Positions 1-10,860 of a stretch of 64,000 nucleotides of DNA are shown here, piece after piece. The notes below the pieces were generated by a model. The model saw only the letters and a list, made by a program, of their open reading frames with translations, did not search any database and was not told the DNA's origin. A program made the position numbers and the translations under genes. Numbering within the stretch: position 1 is the first letter of the stretch; every line of letters starts with the position of its first letter. The stretch is from Epinephelus fuscoguttatus (Eukaryota > Chordata > Actinopteri > Perciformes > Serranidae), in NCBI RefSeq assembly GCF_011397635.1, contig NC_064762.1:21787479-21851478 (forward strand), in the 5' to 3' direction.

Positions 1-45
1 ATTTCACTCGTAGTCCCATCACAACTGAAAACAAATACAAAACAT

Positions 46-1236
46 TTAAAGGGCCAGTGTGTAAAATGGGTTGAAAACAGTGACATCAGTAGTCACATTC
101 TAGATTGCAGGGCTCACTCGCTCACCCCTCCCGTCAGGTAAATGACGGTGGCCTCGCAGGGACAAAAAGCCTTGCGCACGAGTTTTTCAGGAGTAGGTCT
201 ATCTAGCGACGAGGTGAATATTTATTTAGAAATCTAAACCATGTTACGATATTGTAATGAATGCCTCACGAGCAGGAGACCAGAGGAGCGTTCGGGAAAA
301 CGCCAGTTTATTTGAGCACTCCAAAAACTCTGGTAACACTCCAGGGGGTAAAAGACTCCGTCCCAAACGCTGACTCTTCTAGCGTAACAGACACACTTCA
401 TAACTTTACACACATACTCGTTTACCATGCCGAGTGGGGACCCCCCTCCCCTCTCTGCTCAATCTCCAGCCCGCACACTGACTGACAGCGTAGCCTGTAA
501 ACAGAGCTCAGATGTTTATTTAGCCTAGCAATATCTCCGGACTATAGTAGCTGCAATGGACGACTTTGAACGCGATTTGAAAAGAGTTTCTTGTAGCAGA
601 CACAGACCCAGAGCCATACCTGTTTGAGCTGGCGCATACAGATGAGGAACTCCATGTGTTTGATGCTGAGCGGGCAAGAAGAGAGGCTGAATGCACAGAA
701 TGGGATTCGGTGCTACTGCTACCATCGTTGGGGAGATATATCATCAGGAGGAAAAGCGCCGCAGAGAGTGCATCACAAGGAGTGAAGTTGCGTCTTCTTT
801 TCCTCGCAGATGACGGTTCGGGTTCATTCTCTCCTGTTGCGTGGTAAGTGTGGTCCATTCGCAAACTTTATGACTAAAAAAACTTTTCACTACTCTCTAT
901 CGACGAACTACTAACACTCTCTGCTGTTTCCTCCTCCTTCTTCCTTCCCTCCGCTGTCTTCGTTGGTTTATTTATACACGTGAAACGTGTTCTCTGGCTG
1001 GCTGGATTGTCCACTCGGTCTGCCGTACATACATGATGGCGCAAGATGGCGACCTCTCTAAAGCAAGGCCCTTGCTATATAAATATATAAAAGCATAATT
1101 ATAAGGCTACGAAAACCAAACAAATTTTATTTTATAGTGATTATACACTTATATAAATGTATTAATGGGTAGAATATTCAGATTCAGATTCAGATTGACA
1201 ATAAACCATGCCAAATATTACACACTGGCCCTTTAA
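46..1236. mobile_element. TTAA-flanked DNA transposon, non-autonomous (piggyBac-like ends)
   Basis: The ends form an inverted repeat: TTAAAGGGCCAGTGTGTAA at 46-64 and its exact reverse complement at 1218-1236. Each arm begins with TTAA, the target and duplication of piggyBac-type elements. No transposase is visible in the 1.19 kb interior, so this looks like a non-autonomous member. The interior carries a short exon-like ORF described separately. Sequences with this end are, from memory, very common in teleost genomes; the superfamily assignment rests only on the TTAA ends. Confidence 0.75.
556..843 (+). pseudogene. Exon-like ORF fragments inside the TTAA element
   Basis: An ATG at 556 opens a short acidic peptide that stops at 627. 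A second frame, offset by one base, runs from about 599 to a TAA at 845-847 and includes EPYLFELAHTDEELHVFDAE and then an ERARREAE stretch. It is preceded by a pyrimidine-rich acceptor (TTTCTTGTAG, ending 596) and followed by a GTAAGT donor at 844. It therefore has the layout of one coding exon of about 247 nt. The acidic, Tyr-Leu-Phe-Glu-containing segment resembles, from memory only, N-terminal parts of uncharacterised transposon-linked fish proteins. No function is assigned, and splicing is unproven. Confidence 0.35.
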
Positions 1237-3238
1237 CACAGTAAAGTTGCAGAAGACAAATAAAGAGTGACTCTGTGACAGTTGTTGATTGTATTACTGA
1301 TTTTTTTTAACGAACATTTTCAGATGTGATCATCAGATGCAGCACCATTCTTGTCTCAAAGGGCTTTTTGTGTTGTTATGTATTTGTTGAATTGTGTATT
1401 AGTTGTGTGCTGACAGTGTAGTGTCTGTATTGTTTGTTGTTTGTATGAGCTGTTTTGGTAGCAAATGAATTTCAGAAAAGGAGAACAATTTGTACATCTG
1501 TTTCAAAACAGGTACACAGGAGGGGGATGAGTAGGACACAGTTTGCAGACAAACTCCTGCGCACTGTCTAAAGTGAAAAAGAAATATATTCATCATAACA
1601 TTTTGATAGAATGAACTAGACCCTATCAGGCGAACAGTTTTGTGACAAAAAGAAGCCCTCTACAGTAGGGAGTGGCTGTTAGTTTGCAAGGATGGCAGAG
1701 GAGATACCTGCACACTAATACAACTGAGCTGGACAGCCACAAAAAATGTTCACAGGCTGATAGCAATGCAAAAATAATGTTAATTTATTTAGAACATTTG
1801 TGCACAAAATGAAAAGCGCTCAAAGTGCAAAAAAAAAAAAAAAAAAGTAAAAAGTGATTAAAAACAGCAGCAAACATTTCAGTCTTTGACTATCATCAGT
1901 GCTACTGACATGAGAGCTTCACAGAATAGATTCAGACACAGACAGATTCCTGCCAGGTGATGAATCAGCCAGATGGTGCCACCAATTAGATGAGATCAAC
2001 TCTGAGGAGCAGAGGCCTGACTACTGAATCACAATGACCTGTCCAGTGAATATTGTACAAATCCAAACATCCTCAAACACCAAGGTATGACAGCGGAACA
2101 TGTACAAATGTACAAAAAAAAACACAACTTTGCAGAGAAAAATAACAGAATAAAAAATAAATTAATTAATTAAGTTGCAACCAACTACATTCCCTGTGTG
2201 CAGTATGAAGGCTCTTTGTCACAAAGCTGTTTGCCTGATGAAGGTCTAACGAAACATTGCAATAAATCTATTTCTTTTGCAAGTTTGATAGACTGAAAGT
2301 TTCCCTACTCACTCCCCAAACGATCTAAACCTTATATATCTCTGCCCATGACTGGAACATAAATAGGTGGAACAGGAAAATAATTTAAATGATAAACCTG
2401 ATTTTAACATTTCACATCTTAACAGAACGTTGATTTTCAGTATGTGAAACGCAGACATGTTATACTGAATATTCCAGCCGCTCTTTATGTTTGAAACAAG
2501 AGAACTGCTGGTAAGAGAATTCGGTTTTATGGCCAAGATAATATATATTAGCAAGGCTTTAAGTGTCTTGGTTGCAGTTCAGTTAACTGTGGAAGGACCA
2601 TAAAGTGTGTGAGGTCAAATCGCCCATGGATTGAAAATGCACAGCAGAAGAAGACATAAAAGTTCCCTTTTTTGTGTGTGCGTGTAACGATTTTGAGCTC
2701 TTTTTAAAATAAATCTCACAGGGGAAAGATGCATTAAAGTGTAAATGTGAGGAAAGGAAAGATAAAATACCCTCCCACGCTCTCCCAAACCCCTCAGACC
2801 CCTACTTCAGCAGAGTGAAAATTACAACACACCATCCTTTTCTGCGCCTCTAGTGCACTGATACCACCCATTTTCTATTCCATTTTGTTTTGTACTTTGA
2901 CTGTGAATAAGGTTCAGGAATCAAAATAGGGCTTGTTGATCTAAAAAGCAATCCCTACAGGACGTTGCAATTGTAATAATTCACGCAAATTTAGCCAATC
3001 CCTGCGACTTTTGTACAGCCCTGCAATTTTGTCCAATCACCACAACTTTGACTAATTAAAATTTCATTTTATTTCTGAGCTGCATGCAGTGTATTGATTT
3101 GCTCAACACCACCTCACCCGCTCTCTGTTATTCATAAGTCTACTGCTGCGGGACAGTGAGCTCTGTGCCTGGGAGTCAGACACACAGTGACAGGGCTAAC
3201 TGTTAGCATCACACGGCTAACATTACCCAGGTCCATGT
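1237..3238. other. Intergenic, no gene seen
   Basis: AT-rich sequence with a poly(A) run near 1829-1846 and scattered short A/T runs. Open frames here are under 85 codons, have no recognisable motif and no splice context. Some of the 2900-3060 block (repeated phrases on the theme 'CAATTTTGTCCAATCA') looks like repeat DNA, but no boundary could be set. Confidence 0.5.
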
Positions 3239-3565
3239 CATTGGTCCGACAGCCCATTGGTCCGACATCCCATTAGTCTGATGGTCCGCGGTGCTGAACG
3301 ACTCCCAGTGGCGTATTTCTGCCTTGATGGTGCGCCGCAACCGGCTCTGGGTCAGCTGGGAAAGGCTTGAGGCGAAGCAGGCTCACAGCTTATGTGTTTG
3401 TGTCTTTCATTTTCACCCACACCATGATCTTTTCCTGACCCTAACCAAGTGGTTTTTGTGCCTAAACCTAACCAGACCTTAACCACAGGGCATCATGATG
3501 ATTTCGGAACAACGGGACTTCGGAACAATGGGTTTAGGTCAGAACAATGGGCTGTCAGACCAATG
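3239..3565. mobile_element. Foldback / MITE-like element with inverted ends
   Basis: CATTGGTCCGACAGCCCATT at 3239-3258 (arm continuing to 3260) is matched in inverse orientation at about 3545-3565 (CAATGGGCTGTCAGACCAATG), one mismatch in about 21 bases. Between the arms, the CCATTGGTCCGAC theme is repeated, followed by CCTAACC-type phrases. The arrangement fits a short foldback MITE. No transposase is present and no target duplication was identified. Confidence 0.5.
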
Positions 3566-6500
3566 GGCAGTTCCCCGTTACCCAACGGTTATTGACGGAT
3601 TTAACGACAGAGTCAAGCTGTTTTGCTGTCGGAGACTCTGAGATTGTTGGGACCATTTTACAGCTTGGTGTCGGATGTTAGCTGCTCCTGCTGTGTCAGC
3701 TCATGCTAACCGGGTGGAGATGGTCCTTGGGCGCCGCTTCCTATGGCAGCAACTGTCATCGGCGATCAGATGTCAGCCTCCACCATCCATTCTTCCATCA
3801 AAAATAGATTCTAATTATGTAGGAAACATTTAATGTTCATAATTGCAACAACTGGTGAAGCAGGTGAGAGTGGACTCAAACACACACACACACACACACA
3901 GGTCAAAAGGTCAGTTCAGTACACAGAAGGACAATCAGTGGAGGCAAACAAATCAAGCGGGGATGAGGCAGAGACAATCTACAGGCTAAATCCAAAAACC
4001 AAGAAAAGGCTGGAACACTAGACACACAAGGAGCTACGATGAACTGGCACTGAGAGAAAAGCAGACGCACACTAAATACTGTGGTGAGTGGAAGGATAAC
4101 GAGACACAGGTGAGGCTAATCAGGGTGGGACAGACAATCAGACACAGACGAGGTCATCAGAAGGGAGGGAAAACACACAGGGGCAGAAAGTGAAGTGATC
4201 TGAAACGAGAGGAGATTTGAGTTTCAAAGTAAAACAGGAAACAACATGAATAAATAACATAAAAAGTTTAACCTAACAAACTTGAGCTGGGAAGCATAAT
4301 AATAGACTGCTAATCTAAGACAGCGTTGCAACTATTTTTTGCAATTTTTACTTGCCCCCAAAATTTCATTGTGAAAAATGCCTATGGCTACATTTCCTCT
4401 CTCATAGAAGAGGCTGATCATAATGTCTGTATATGATTAATTCAAACTTTCTGTCACTATTACCACCCTCCCGAGGTCTTTACATTTATATTGAGTGAAG
4501 GAAAATGGAAAACTCTTTCTCAAGAATACTCTCCATTTCAGACACACACTACTTAACGATTCCTCTAAAGCCACGTCTTCGCAGGCCTCTCCAGGCCACG
4601 CGGGGACTTAAGAGAGCACCGGTCCTCGCACGCTGAGCACCGCTGGAGAGCGATTGCATAACCAATGACAGCCCTCAGCGGCTGATGCATAATCACGACA
4701 ACTGTCCTGGTGTGTTGCTGATACAGTAGATAATAGTCAGAGAAGAAGACGAGTGGACAGGGGAGACAGCGGGTCGCAGGTCATGCGTGTCTGTGTCATA
4801 TTTTAAAATACACAGCATATCAAAAAGTTGCTGCACTGTATGAGATGAAGGGTCGCAGCCTGCAGTTGAAAAAACTGGCAATTAAGCAAGATTTTAATTT
4901 AGCTTCCTGTCACAGAGACTCATTGTAACGCCCTCCCTAAAATTATTTTCATCTGATAGCCGTATCGTTTTATTCAACACTGAACACACTGTTCAGAGTT
5001 TGATGTTTTTATGAATCAAAGAAGCTGTTATCCATCATAGCCTGTCCATAAAACACCACTAAAATCCAAGCAGCCCTAGGTTTGAGAGGCCGTGCAGATT
5101 TATAGTCCAGCAGTTACATTTACATCTCACCCTCACACACACAGAATCTGTCCTTGTGTTACTGTGGCCAAATATGGACTCCAGCTCCTGACCTCACTCA
5201 TGTTGCTGCGAGGCTTCCTCTGTCAGGGAACAATGGTGAATAATATCTCAATCATTTACATTTCAAATCCTCCTCTTTCTATAGTTTGGCTGCAGCTCCT
5301 AATTCGACCTTCATTGCTGAATTAACTCACCTCCTTTTCCAATGTCACCTTTCACTGACGTGTAAGAATTCCCAAAATGGAAAGAATGATATTTAAACAA
5401 TAGCTATGCCTGGAAGTCTTTGCTTTGTGTCTGCAGAGTTCATGGACACTGTTGTTTATTCTGCTCTGGTTTAAAAAGTTCATGCAATAAATTTGAGGGA
5501 AGTAAATCAATATATAAACAGTGCCAGTAATGGTGAGACACTTTTTTTTTTAATGGGAAAGGCCATACAGCAGCCACAGGATGATGGCAAACATCTGAAA
5601 GAGCACACACTACTGTATATAACTGACAGGTTCTGATTTTTCAGAAGTTATGATGCAACTAGTTCTCAACAGTGATTCACGACCAGGAGCACCAGGGGGT
5701 ACATGGAGAACTCAATCCAAACTCGCCTTATTAAAAATAAAAATTGTGGTTCGATTATATAAAGTAACTTTCTTATTTGTGTGAAAGAGAAGAAGCCTCG
5801 GGAGAATGGAGAAAGTAAATATCTCAGAGATAATATCGCCAGATTTTCATTACTATGATTTGATTGCTTAACAGACAAACATTGCAGCTGTCCCATTAGA
5901 CAAAATGATCTGGAGATCAACACCTAATTCATGCGTTACTTCAACAATATGTCCAGAGAAATGGAAGAACTGAGAGGCAAGAGAGACGAAGCACTCGATG
6001 GCTTTGGATAAAGAGGGCTAGCCCGTGGAATGCTACTGCTGGGATGCAATCCGGGACTTGATCAAGCCCGGATGGGTCACCTGGATGAGGGGGTCTAATG
6101 TTGAAAGACCCGAAACCCCCATGACCCCAGGAACATCACAGATGATCACTGAAACCCAAAGATATACTATAGAAGTAATCCCTCTCAATCATCACTTGTC
6201 GCCCACTAGAAGAATGCAGCGGTGTATTTTTCTGCAAAGGCTCTGCCCTCTGCATGTATCTTCTTGTTTTCTTCTTATTTTCTTAGTGTGGGACGTTTAT
6301 GGGCGTATACCCCCACAGCGCCAGAGGTGAGGTTGGGGTTTTAAAAAAAAAAGGTAGCAATGAGGTGCCAGACCATAAGCAGCAGGCATCCAAGAGACAA
6401 AGCACCCAAAAAAAAACACAAAAATGGCAAGGCAACATGCCAAACGAGAGTTAACCCGGGGTTAGCTACTACTTTTACTTTTGCTGGCGAGTATGTTTAC

Positions 6501-6606
6501 AAAAAATAACCACAATCCTGTACAGTACACCATTAAGAACAGGGAATTGAATTGGCGCTAATCTTCCATTAGCATTACTGACATCACCTGTTAGACATGA
6601 CAGTAA
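3566..6606. other. Intergenic, no gene seen
   Basis: Contains a (CA)n run at about 3879-3900. About 3840-4240 is A/G-rich and resembles retroelement-derived fish DNA. A GC-richer, repeat-poor block at about 4540-4700 could be conserved non-coding DNA. A phrase near 5680-5710 resembles a degraded hAT end. A segment at about 6230-6350 shares phrases with 25057-25170 in slc35f6 intron 2, so it is probably repeat DNA. Confidence 0.45.
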
Positions 6607-7104
6607 AGTTAGATCAGTGGTTCCCAAATGGTCCAGCCACAGGATCCAGATTTCTTCTTACTCATTAGTTCACGATCCACACAGTTTGATTTATTCAGGT
6701 TCATACTTCCGTCTGGCCATGCTGTTGAGCTATACCCTTTTCCATTGTCACTTATGGCTCCGCCGTGTAAAGCCATGCTGCACCACCTGTGTTTCCTTTG
6801 TCAGTTTGGACACGCTGTGCCACGCCAAGCCGTACCGGAGATGGACCTTCTCTAGAGTATGTCCAACAGCCAGGCCGCCCGACCTCAAGCGGGTAGCGGT
6901 GATGTCTCGTCGACCGCAGCCAACTCCCGATGACCCCACTTCTTCAGTTTGCTGTCTCTGTCAAGCAACTGTCTGTTAGTCACTCACTCTAAATCAGGAA
7001 TCAACTCTTCAAAAAAAACCAAAAAACCTCTGTGCTGGAAATTCACCAATCAAAATGAAGTGTATTTTTGACAAATTTGACATATTTGACATATATGAAC
7101 TAAG

Positions 7105-7528
7105 AAACGAGATCATATTTCTCCTGTTTTAGCTTCTCTGCACTGGCTCCCTGTAAAATCCAGAATTGAATTTAAAATCCTACTGTTAACTTATAAAGCT
7201 CTAAATGGTCAGGCTCCGTCATATCTTAGAGAGCTCATAGTGCCATATTATCCCACCAGAACACTGCGCTCTGAGAACGCAGGGTTACTCGTGGTCCCTA
7301 AAGTCTCCAAAAGTAGATCAGGAGCCAGAGCCTTCAGCTATCAGGCTCCTCTCCTGTGGAATCATCTTCCTGTTACAGTCCGAGAGGCAGACACCGTCTC
7401 CACATTTAAGACTAGACTTAAGACTTTCCTCTTTGATAAAGCTTATAGTTAGGGCTAGCTCAAGCTTGCCCTGTACCAGCCCCTAGTTAGGCTGACTTAG
7501 GCCTAGTCTGCCGGAGGACCCACCGAGC

Positions 7529-7576
<48 letters not shown>

Positions 7577-8234
7577 TCTCTCGTATCCTATTACTGCATC
7601 TTCCTAACTCGGCCATTCTGGATGTCACTAACTCGGCTTCTTCTCTGGAGCCTTTGTGTTCCACTGTCTCTCAGGTTAACTCATATCGCAGTGGTGCCTG
7701 GATAGTGTGACGTGTGTGGTTGTGCTGCTGCTGTGGTCCTGCCAGATGCCTCCTGCTGCTGCTGTTATCATTAGTCATTAGTCATTAGTCATACTTCTAC
7801 TGTTATTATACACATATGATTATTGTCACACATGTATACTATCAGATATTAATATATTATTAATTATAATATTATTACTTTCATTAATGTTGTTGTAAGC
7901 TACTGTCATTACCGTCTATCCTGCATCTCTCTCTCTCTCTCTCTTTCTGTCTCATTGTGTCATACGGATTACTGTTAATTTATTATACTGATCTGTTCTG
8001 TACGACATCTATTGCACGTCTGTCCGTCCTGGAAGAGGGATCCCTCCTCAGTTGCTCTTCCTGAGGTTTCTACCGTTTTTTTTCCCCCCGTTAAAGGGTT
8101 TTATTGGGGGAGTTTTTCCTTATCTGTTGTGAGGGTCCACAGGACAGAGGGATGTCATATGCTGTAAAGCCCTGTGAGGCAAATTGTGATTTGTGATATT
8201 GGGCTTTATAAATAAAACTGATTGATTGATTGAT
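7105..8234 (+). mobile_element. 5'-truncated LINE (non-LTR retrotransposon), 3' end
   Basis: This is the 3' part of a LINE of the L2/Maui or Rex type. It keeps the last part of the ORF, a long 3' untranslated region with an expanded (TC)n tract at 7533-7582, and a tail ending in repeated TGAT units at about 8218-8234. Short tandem tails instead of poly(A) are characteristic of the L2/CR1 group. The upstream polymerase region is absent, which is typical 5' truncation. It lies wholly inside the hAT element, so it inserted later. The exact left boundary is uncertain by about 20 bp. Confidence 0.75.
7108..7452 (+). pseudogene. C-terminal end of a LINE ORF2 protein (remnant)
   Basis: The frame from 7108 is open to the TAG at 7450-7452. 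It reads LHWLPVKSRIEFKILLLTYK, then an ALNGQAPSYL segment, TRTLRSE, and finally FSYQAPLLWNHLPVTV with a KTRLKTFLF end. This His-Trp-Leu-Pro plus Leu-Trp-Asn-Leu-Pro signature is the region after the reverse transcriptase in many fish LINEs. No polymerase catalytic motif is included, so the fragment cannot be functional. No in-frame stop interrupts it, which suggests a fairly recent insertion. Confidence 0.75.
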
Positions 8235-8322
8235 ATTCGCGAGTCACTTGCAGTCAATTCAGAAAGGATCTGCGACCCACTATTGGACCACAACCCACCA
8301 GTTGGGAACCACTGTGTTTGAT

Positions 8323-10030
8323 AACTTCCCAGCACACAATATATGCAGGCCTACCTCGTGTTGAGACTGCATGGACAAATAAAACCTCACATGCAATAAA
8401 ACATGAATGTTTTCAGTCCTATTTAGAACACTGGGTTGTGGTGCACTTTAGCCTCTTGTGGTGGAAACAAGTATTACAACAAAAAGCACATTAATTAAAA
8501 AAAATTGACTGTGACAAAAACATATTTCACCTGACAATTTTTTTTAACAGATTTTACAGATGATTTTTTTTTCTCACTTGTCTCTCAGGGCTTCCGTAGA
8601 GAACAGCTGGCTTCACAGCATATTTCATTCTTTTACACTCGAAATAATGACGATATAATGCATTATTATGCATTATCTGACATTTCTGTTCAGCCTTTTC
8701 ACTAACTATAATGTACTTATTGACTGTGCCCACATCCTACAAGACCCGTAGAATATAAGTAGTGATTAAGTGATGATTGGGGCTAGAACGGTTTGTTTTT
8801 AACACTGACCAATAACACATTTTAGTGTCATTGTTATGTAATGTATGTCCTTGTTTCTTATTTTATTAAATCGTGTTGCACATACCAGATAATGTTGCAC
8901 AACCACTGATCCCGCTGATCCTGACAGTTCATTAACTTGTTTGCTCTTAATTAGTATGACTCCAGCTCTCCAGTGACCCCGGTGCCAGAGGGTTGAGATG
9001 ACAATCATGTTACATAAGAACGTCAGACTCATGTCAAATGATCATACAGGCTTGAATGTAAACCTTCAGGTGCTTTGGTGCAATTGCGTGGTGGTGATGT
9101 TCAACAGCAGCACAAATGCAAACACAAAGCATTTGTGTCTGTGTTTTCTATCAGCAGGGGACGGTCTCTCAGCCAGACGTTACAAAAAGTTGTCTGCCAA
9201 TATGAAAATGAACCATAAAGTTATTTTAAACAGGAACAGAGTACTTCCACCAGCTGCTTACTTTCCATATCCAGCAGCAGTCATGTGGCAGTCCCTGCCC
9301 CCACTGTACCAGGCTCCTGTCAGTGCTGCAGTGCGGGCTACTTTCCACTATAAATCTCATCAAACTTCACAGACATTTTATGAGGTCATCATCAGCACAA
9401 ATATGGTCGTATAGTTTTCACCTTATGGAGTTGAATTTTAAGGCTTTTCACAATAAGAGGCACCTTTATAAATCAGTCTTCTGAGGCTTGACAGACAACA
9501 TAAATAGTCCAGGTGAGATCTGAATAAACAACCCTCAGACTATAAAGCATCTTCTCATTTCAGCGTACCAGAGTTCCTAGGCCACTATGCTGCAAGGTGT
9601 CTCGGCTTTGACTCGTGTTCCACTTCCTTTTCTCAAGATCCACAGTACTCACACTAGGCAGGGAAAAAAGTTGAACGAGGTTTATTGAGAATACAAAAAA
9701 GAAGCCGAGTCCTTTCAAATTTACGTCTCGTACGGTCCACTAACAACTCCATCAGCAATGGTGAGTTTAATCTGAATAATCTAAAGAGCATCTTGTCTCC
9801 GTCTGTTGCAAAGCTTTTTGCACACATTATAATTTTTTCCCCATTTGTCTTACTGTGTATCAACCTGGTCACAGGCAGCTGTCACCACACACAAGCCTGT
9901 GTTCTGACTCTATAAGAAAATCCTACAAGTATTAGATGAAAGGCGATGGGATCACCATAATTGTAAAAATAAACAGTTTCCTAAATTTTGTTGACTTCTT
10001 ATTGTACTCTGATGCATGATGTTTAAAATC
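8323..10030. other. Intergenic, no gene seen
   Basis: An open frame at 8998-9414 (138 codons) has no recognisable domain, signal peptide or splice signal, and its composition does not resemble coding sequence. Nothing else notable was seen. Confidence 0.45.
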
Positions 10031-10420
10031 ATTTGTGATCTCTTTTATAGGATGCCTGGCCTGTCCCGGCAGATGCAGTAGGACCAGATCGTCTGCCAGG
10101 GGTGACTGGGTACCCTTGTTCAGAAAGGCAGCCTTTTGGTCAATCTGCTTTCTCAGTAAAAGTAGTGACTTCCATACCCACAAACATTACAGACTCAGGA
10201 AGCCTTGGAGTGTTTAAAACCAACCTTGAACTCTGCCTAAAGTCAGCACAAAAGTGTCATTACCAGTGATAGCCTTGTATGTACTGTATTCATCCTACTA
10301 CTGTACTGTGCTGTCTTATTCATTGTATTAGCTGTGTTATTGTTTGAAGTCTACCTGCCAGGGACAACAGATGTAAATTAACTGCTAGCTAACTCTGGTG
10401 CAATTAGTCTACTTTAAGTG
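10031..10420 (+). mobile_element. Second, older LINE 3' fragment
   Basis: One frame contains FGQSAFSVK, then SGSLGVFKTNLELCLKSAQK followed by a stop near 10265. This is the typical C-terminal end of a fish LINE ORF. The following 150 bases, with CTGCCAGGGAC and GCTAGCTAACTCTGG, look like that LINE's 3' untranslated region. The frame is disturbed upstream, so this copy is older than the one at 7.1-8.2 kb and belongs to a different family. Confidence 0.55.
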
Positions 10421-10444
10421 TGTGCGTCCAAGCAAAAAGTGGCA

Positions 10445-10860
10445 ATAAGTAAATAAGAAGGACTCTCACTCCTTGATCCATGCTTCTTCATGGTAGAAGG
10501 TTTGGTGCCTCCGCGAGATGAAGGGCTCTCACCCCTTCGTTCGTGCTCCATCCAGATTGTGGGAGTGTTGAAGTCTCCAGGAGATGAAGGTCTCTCATGC
10601 CTTCGTTTGGACTTCTTCGAGGAAGAGTACTTATCTCCCGATGGCCGAGGTCTTGAAAATGGATTTATCCAAAAATGGATCTCAGGTACATATGATGGAT
10701 ATCTGAGGAGGAGTTTAAGAATGTTTGGTGAACTGCACTACGATGCTGTCTCATTGTCCTGGCATTTGTGTCTTTAATGAATGCGTGTCTTTAATAAACG
10801 TCCCGCAAGGCTGTGAATTGATCCCAAGTCATACGAGTCTTTCTTCAACACATTCTCTCA
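10445..10860. repeat. Imperfect tandem motif, possibly LTR-derived
   Basis: Three spaced copies of a GAAGG-CTCTCA-CCTTC phrase occur near 10458, 10521 and 10587, each a weak internal palindrome. Further on, an AATAAA-containing segment near 10791 is followed by a C/T-rich stretch ending TTCTTCAACA near 10850. That could be the poly(A) signal and 3' end of a solo LTR. No target duplication or LTR start was found, so the LTR reading is tentative. Confidence 0.25.

Larger units (their letters stand above)
6607..8322. mobile_element. hAT-type DNA element with 8-bp target duplication, interrupted by a LINE
   Basis: The left end CAGTGGTTCCCAA begins at 6615 and its inverse TTGGGAACCACTG ends at 8314. 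These 13-bp perfect inverted ends start with CAG as in hAT elements. The flanks are AGTTAGAT (6607-6614) and TGTTTGAT (8315-8322), matching at six of eight positions, as expected for an aged 8-bp hAT duplication. Only about 0.6 kb belongs to the hAT itself; the rest is a LINE tail inserted later. No transposase frame is visible. Confidence 0.7.

Noticed and set aside
8998..9414. 138-codon open frame
   Set aside because: No recognisable motif or homologue, and its amino-acid composition looks random; no upstream promoter-like island.
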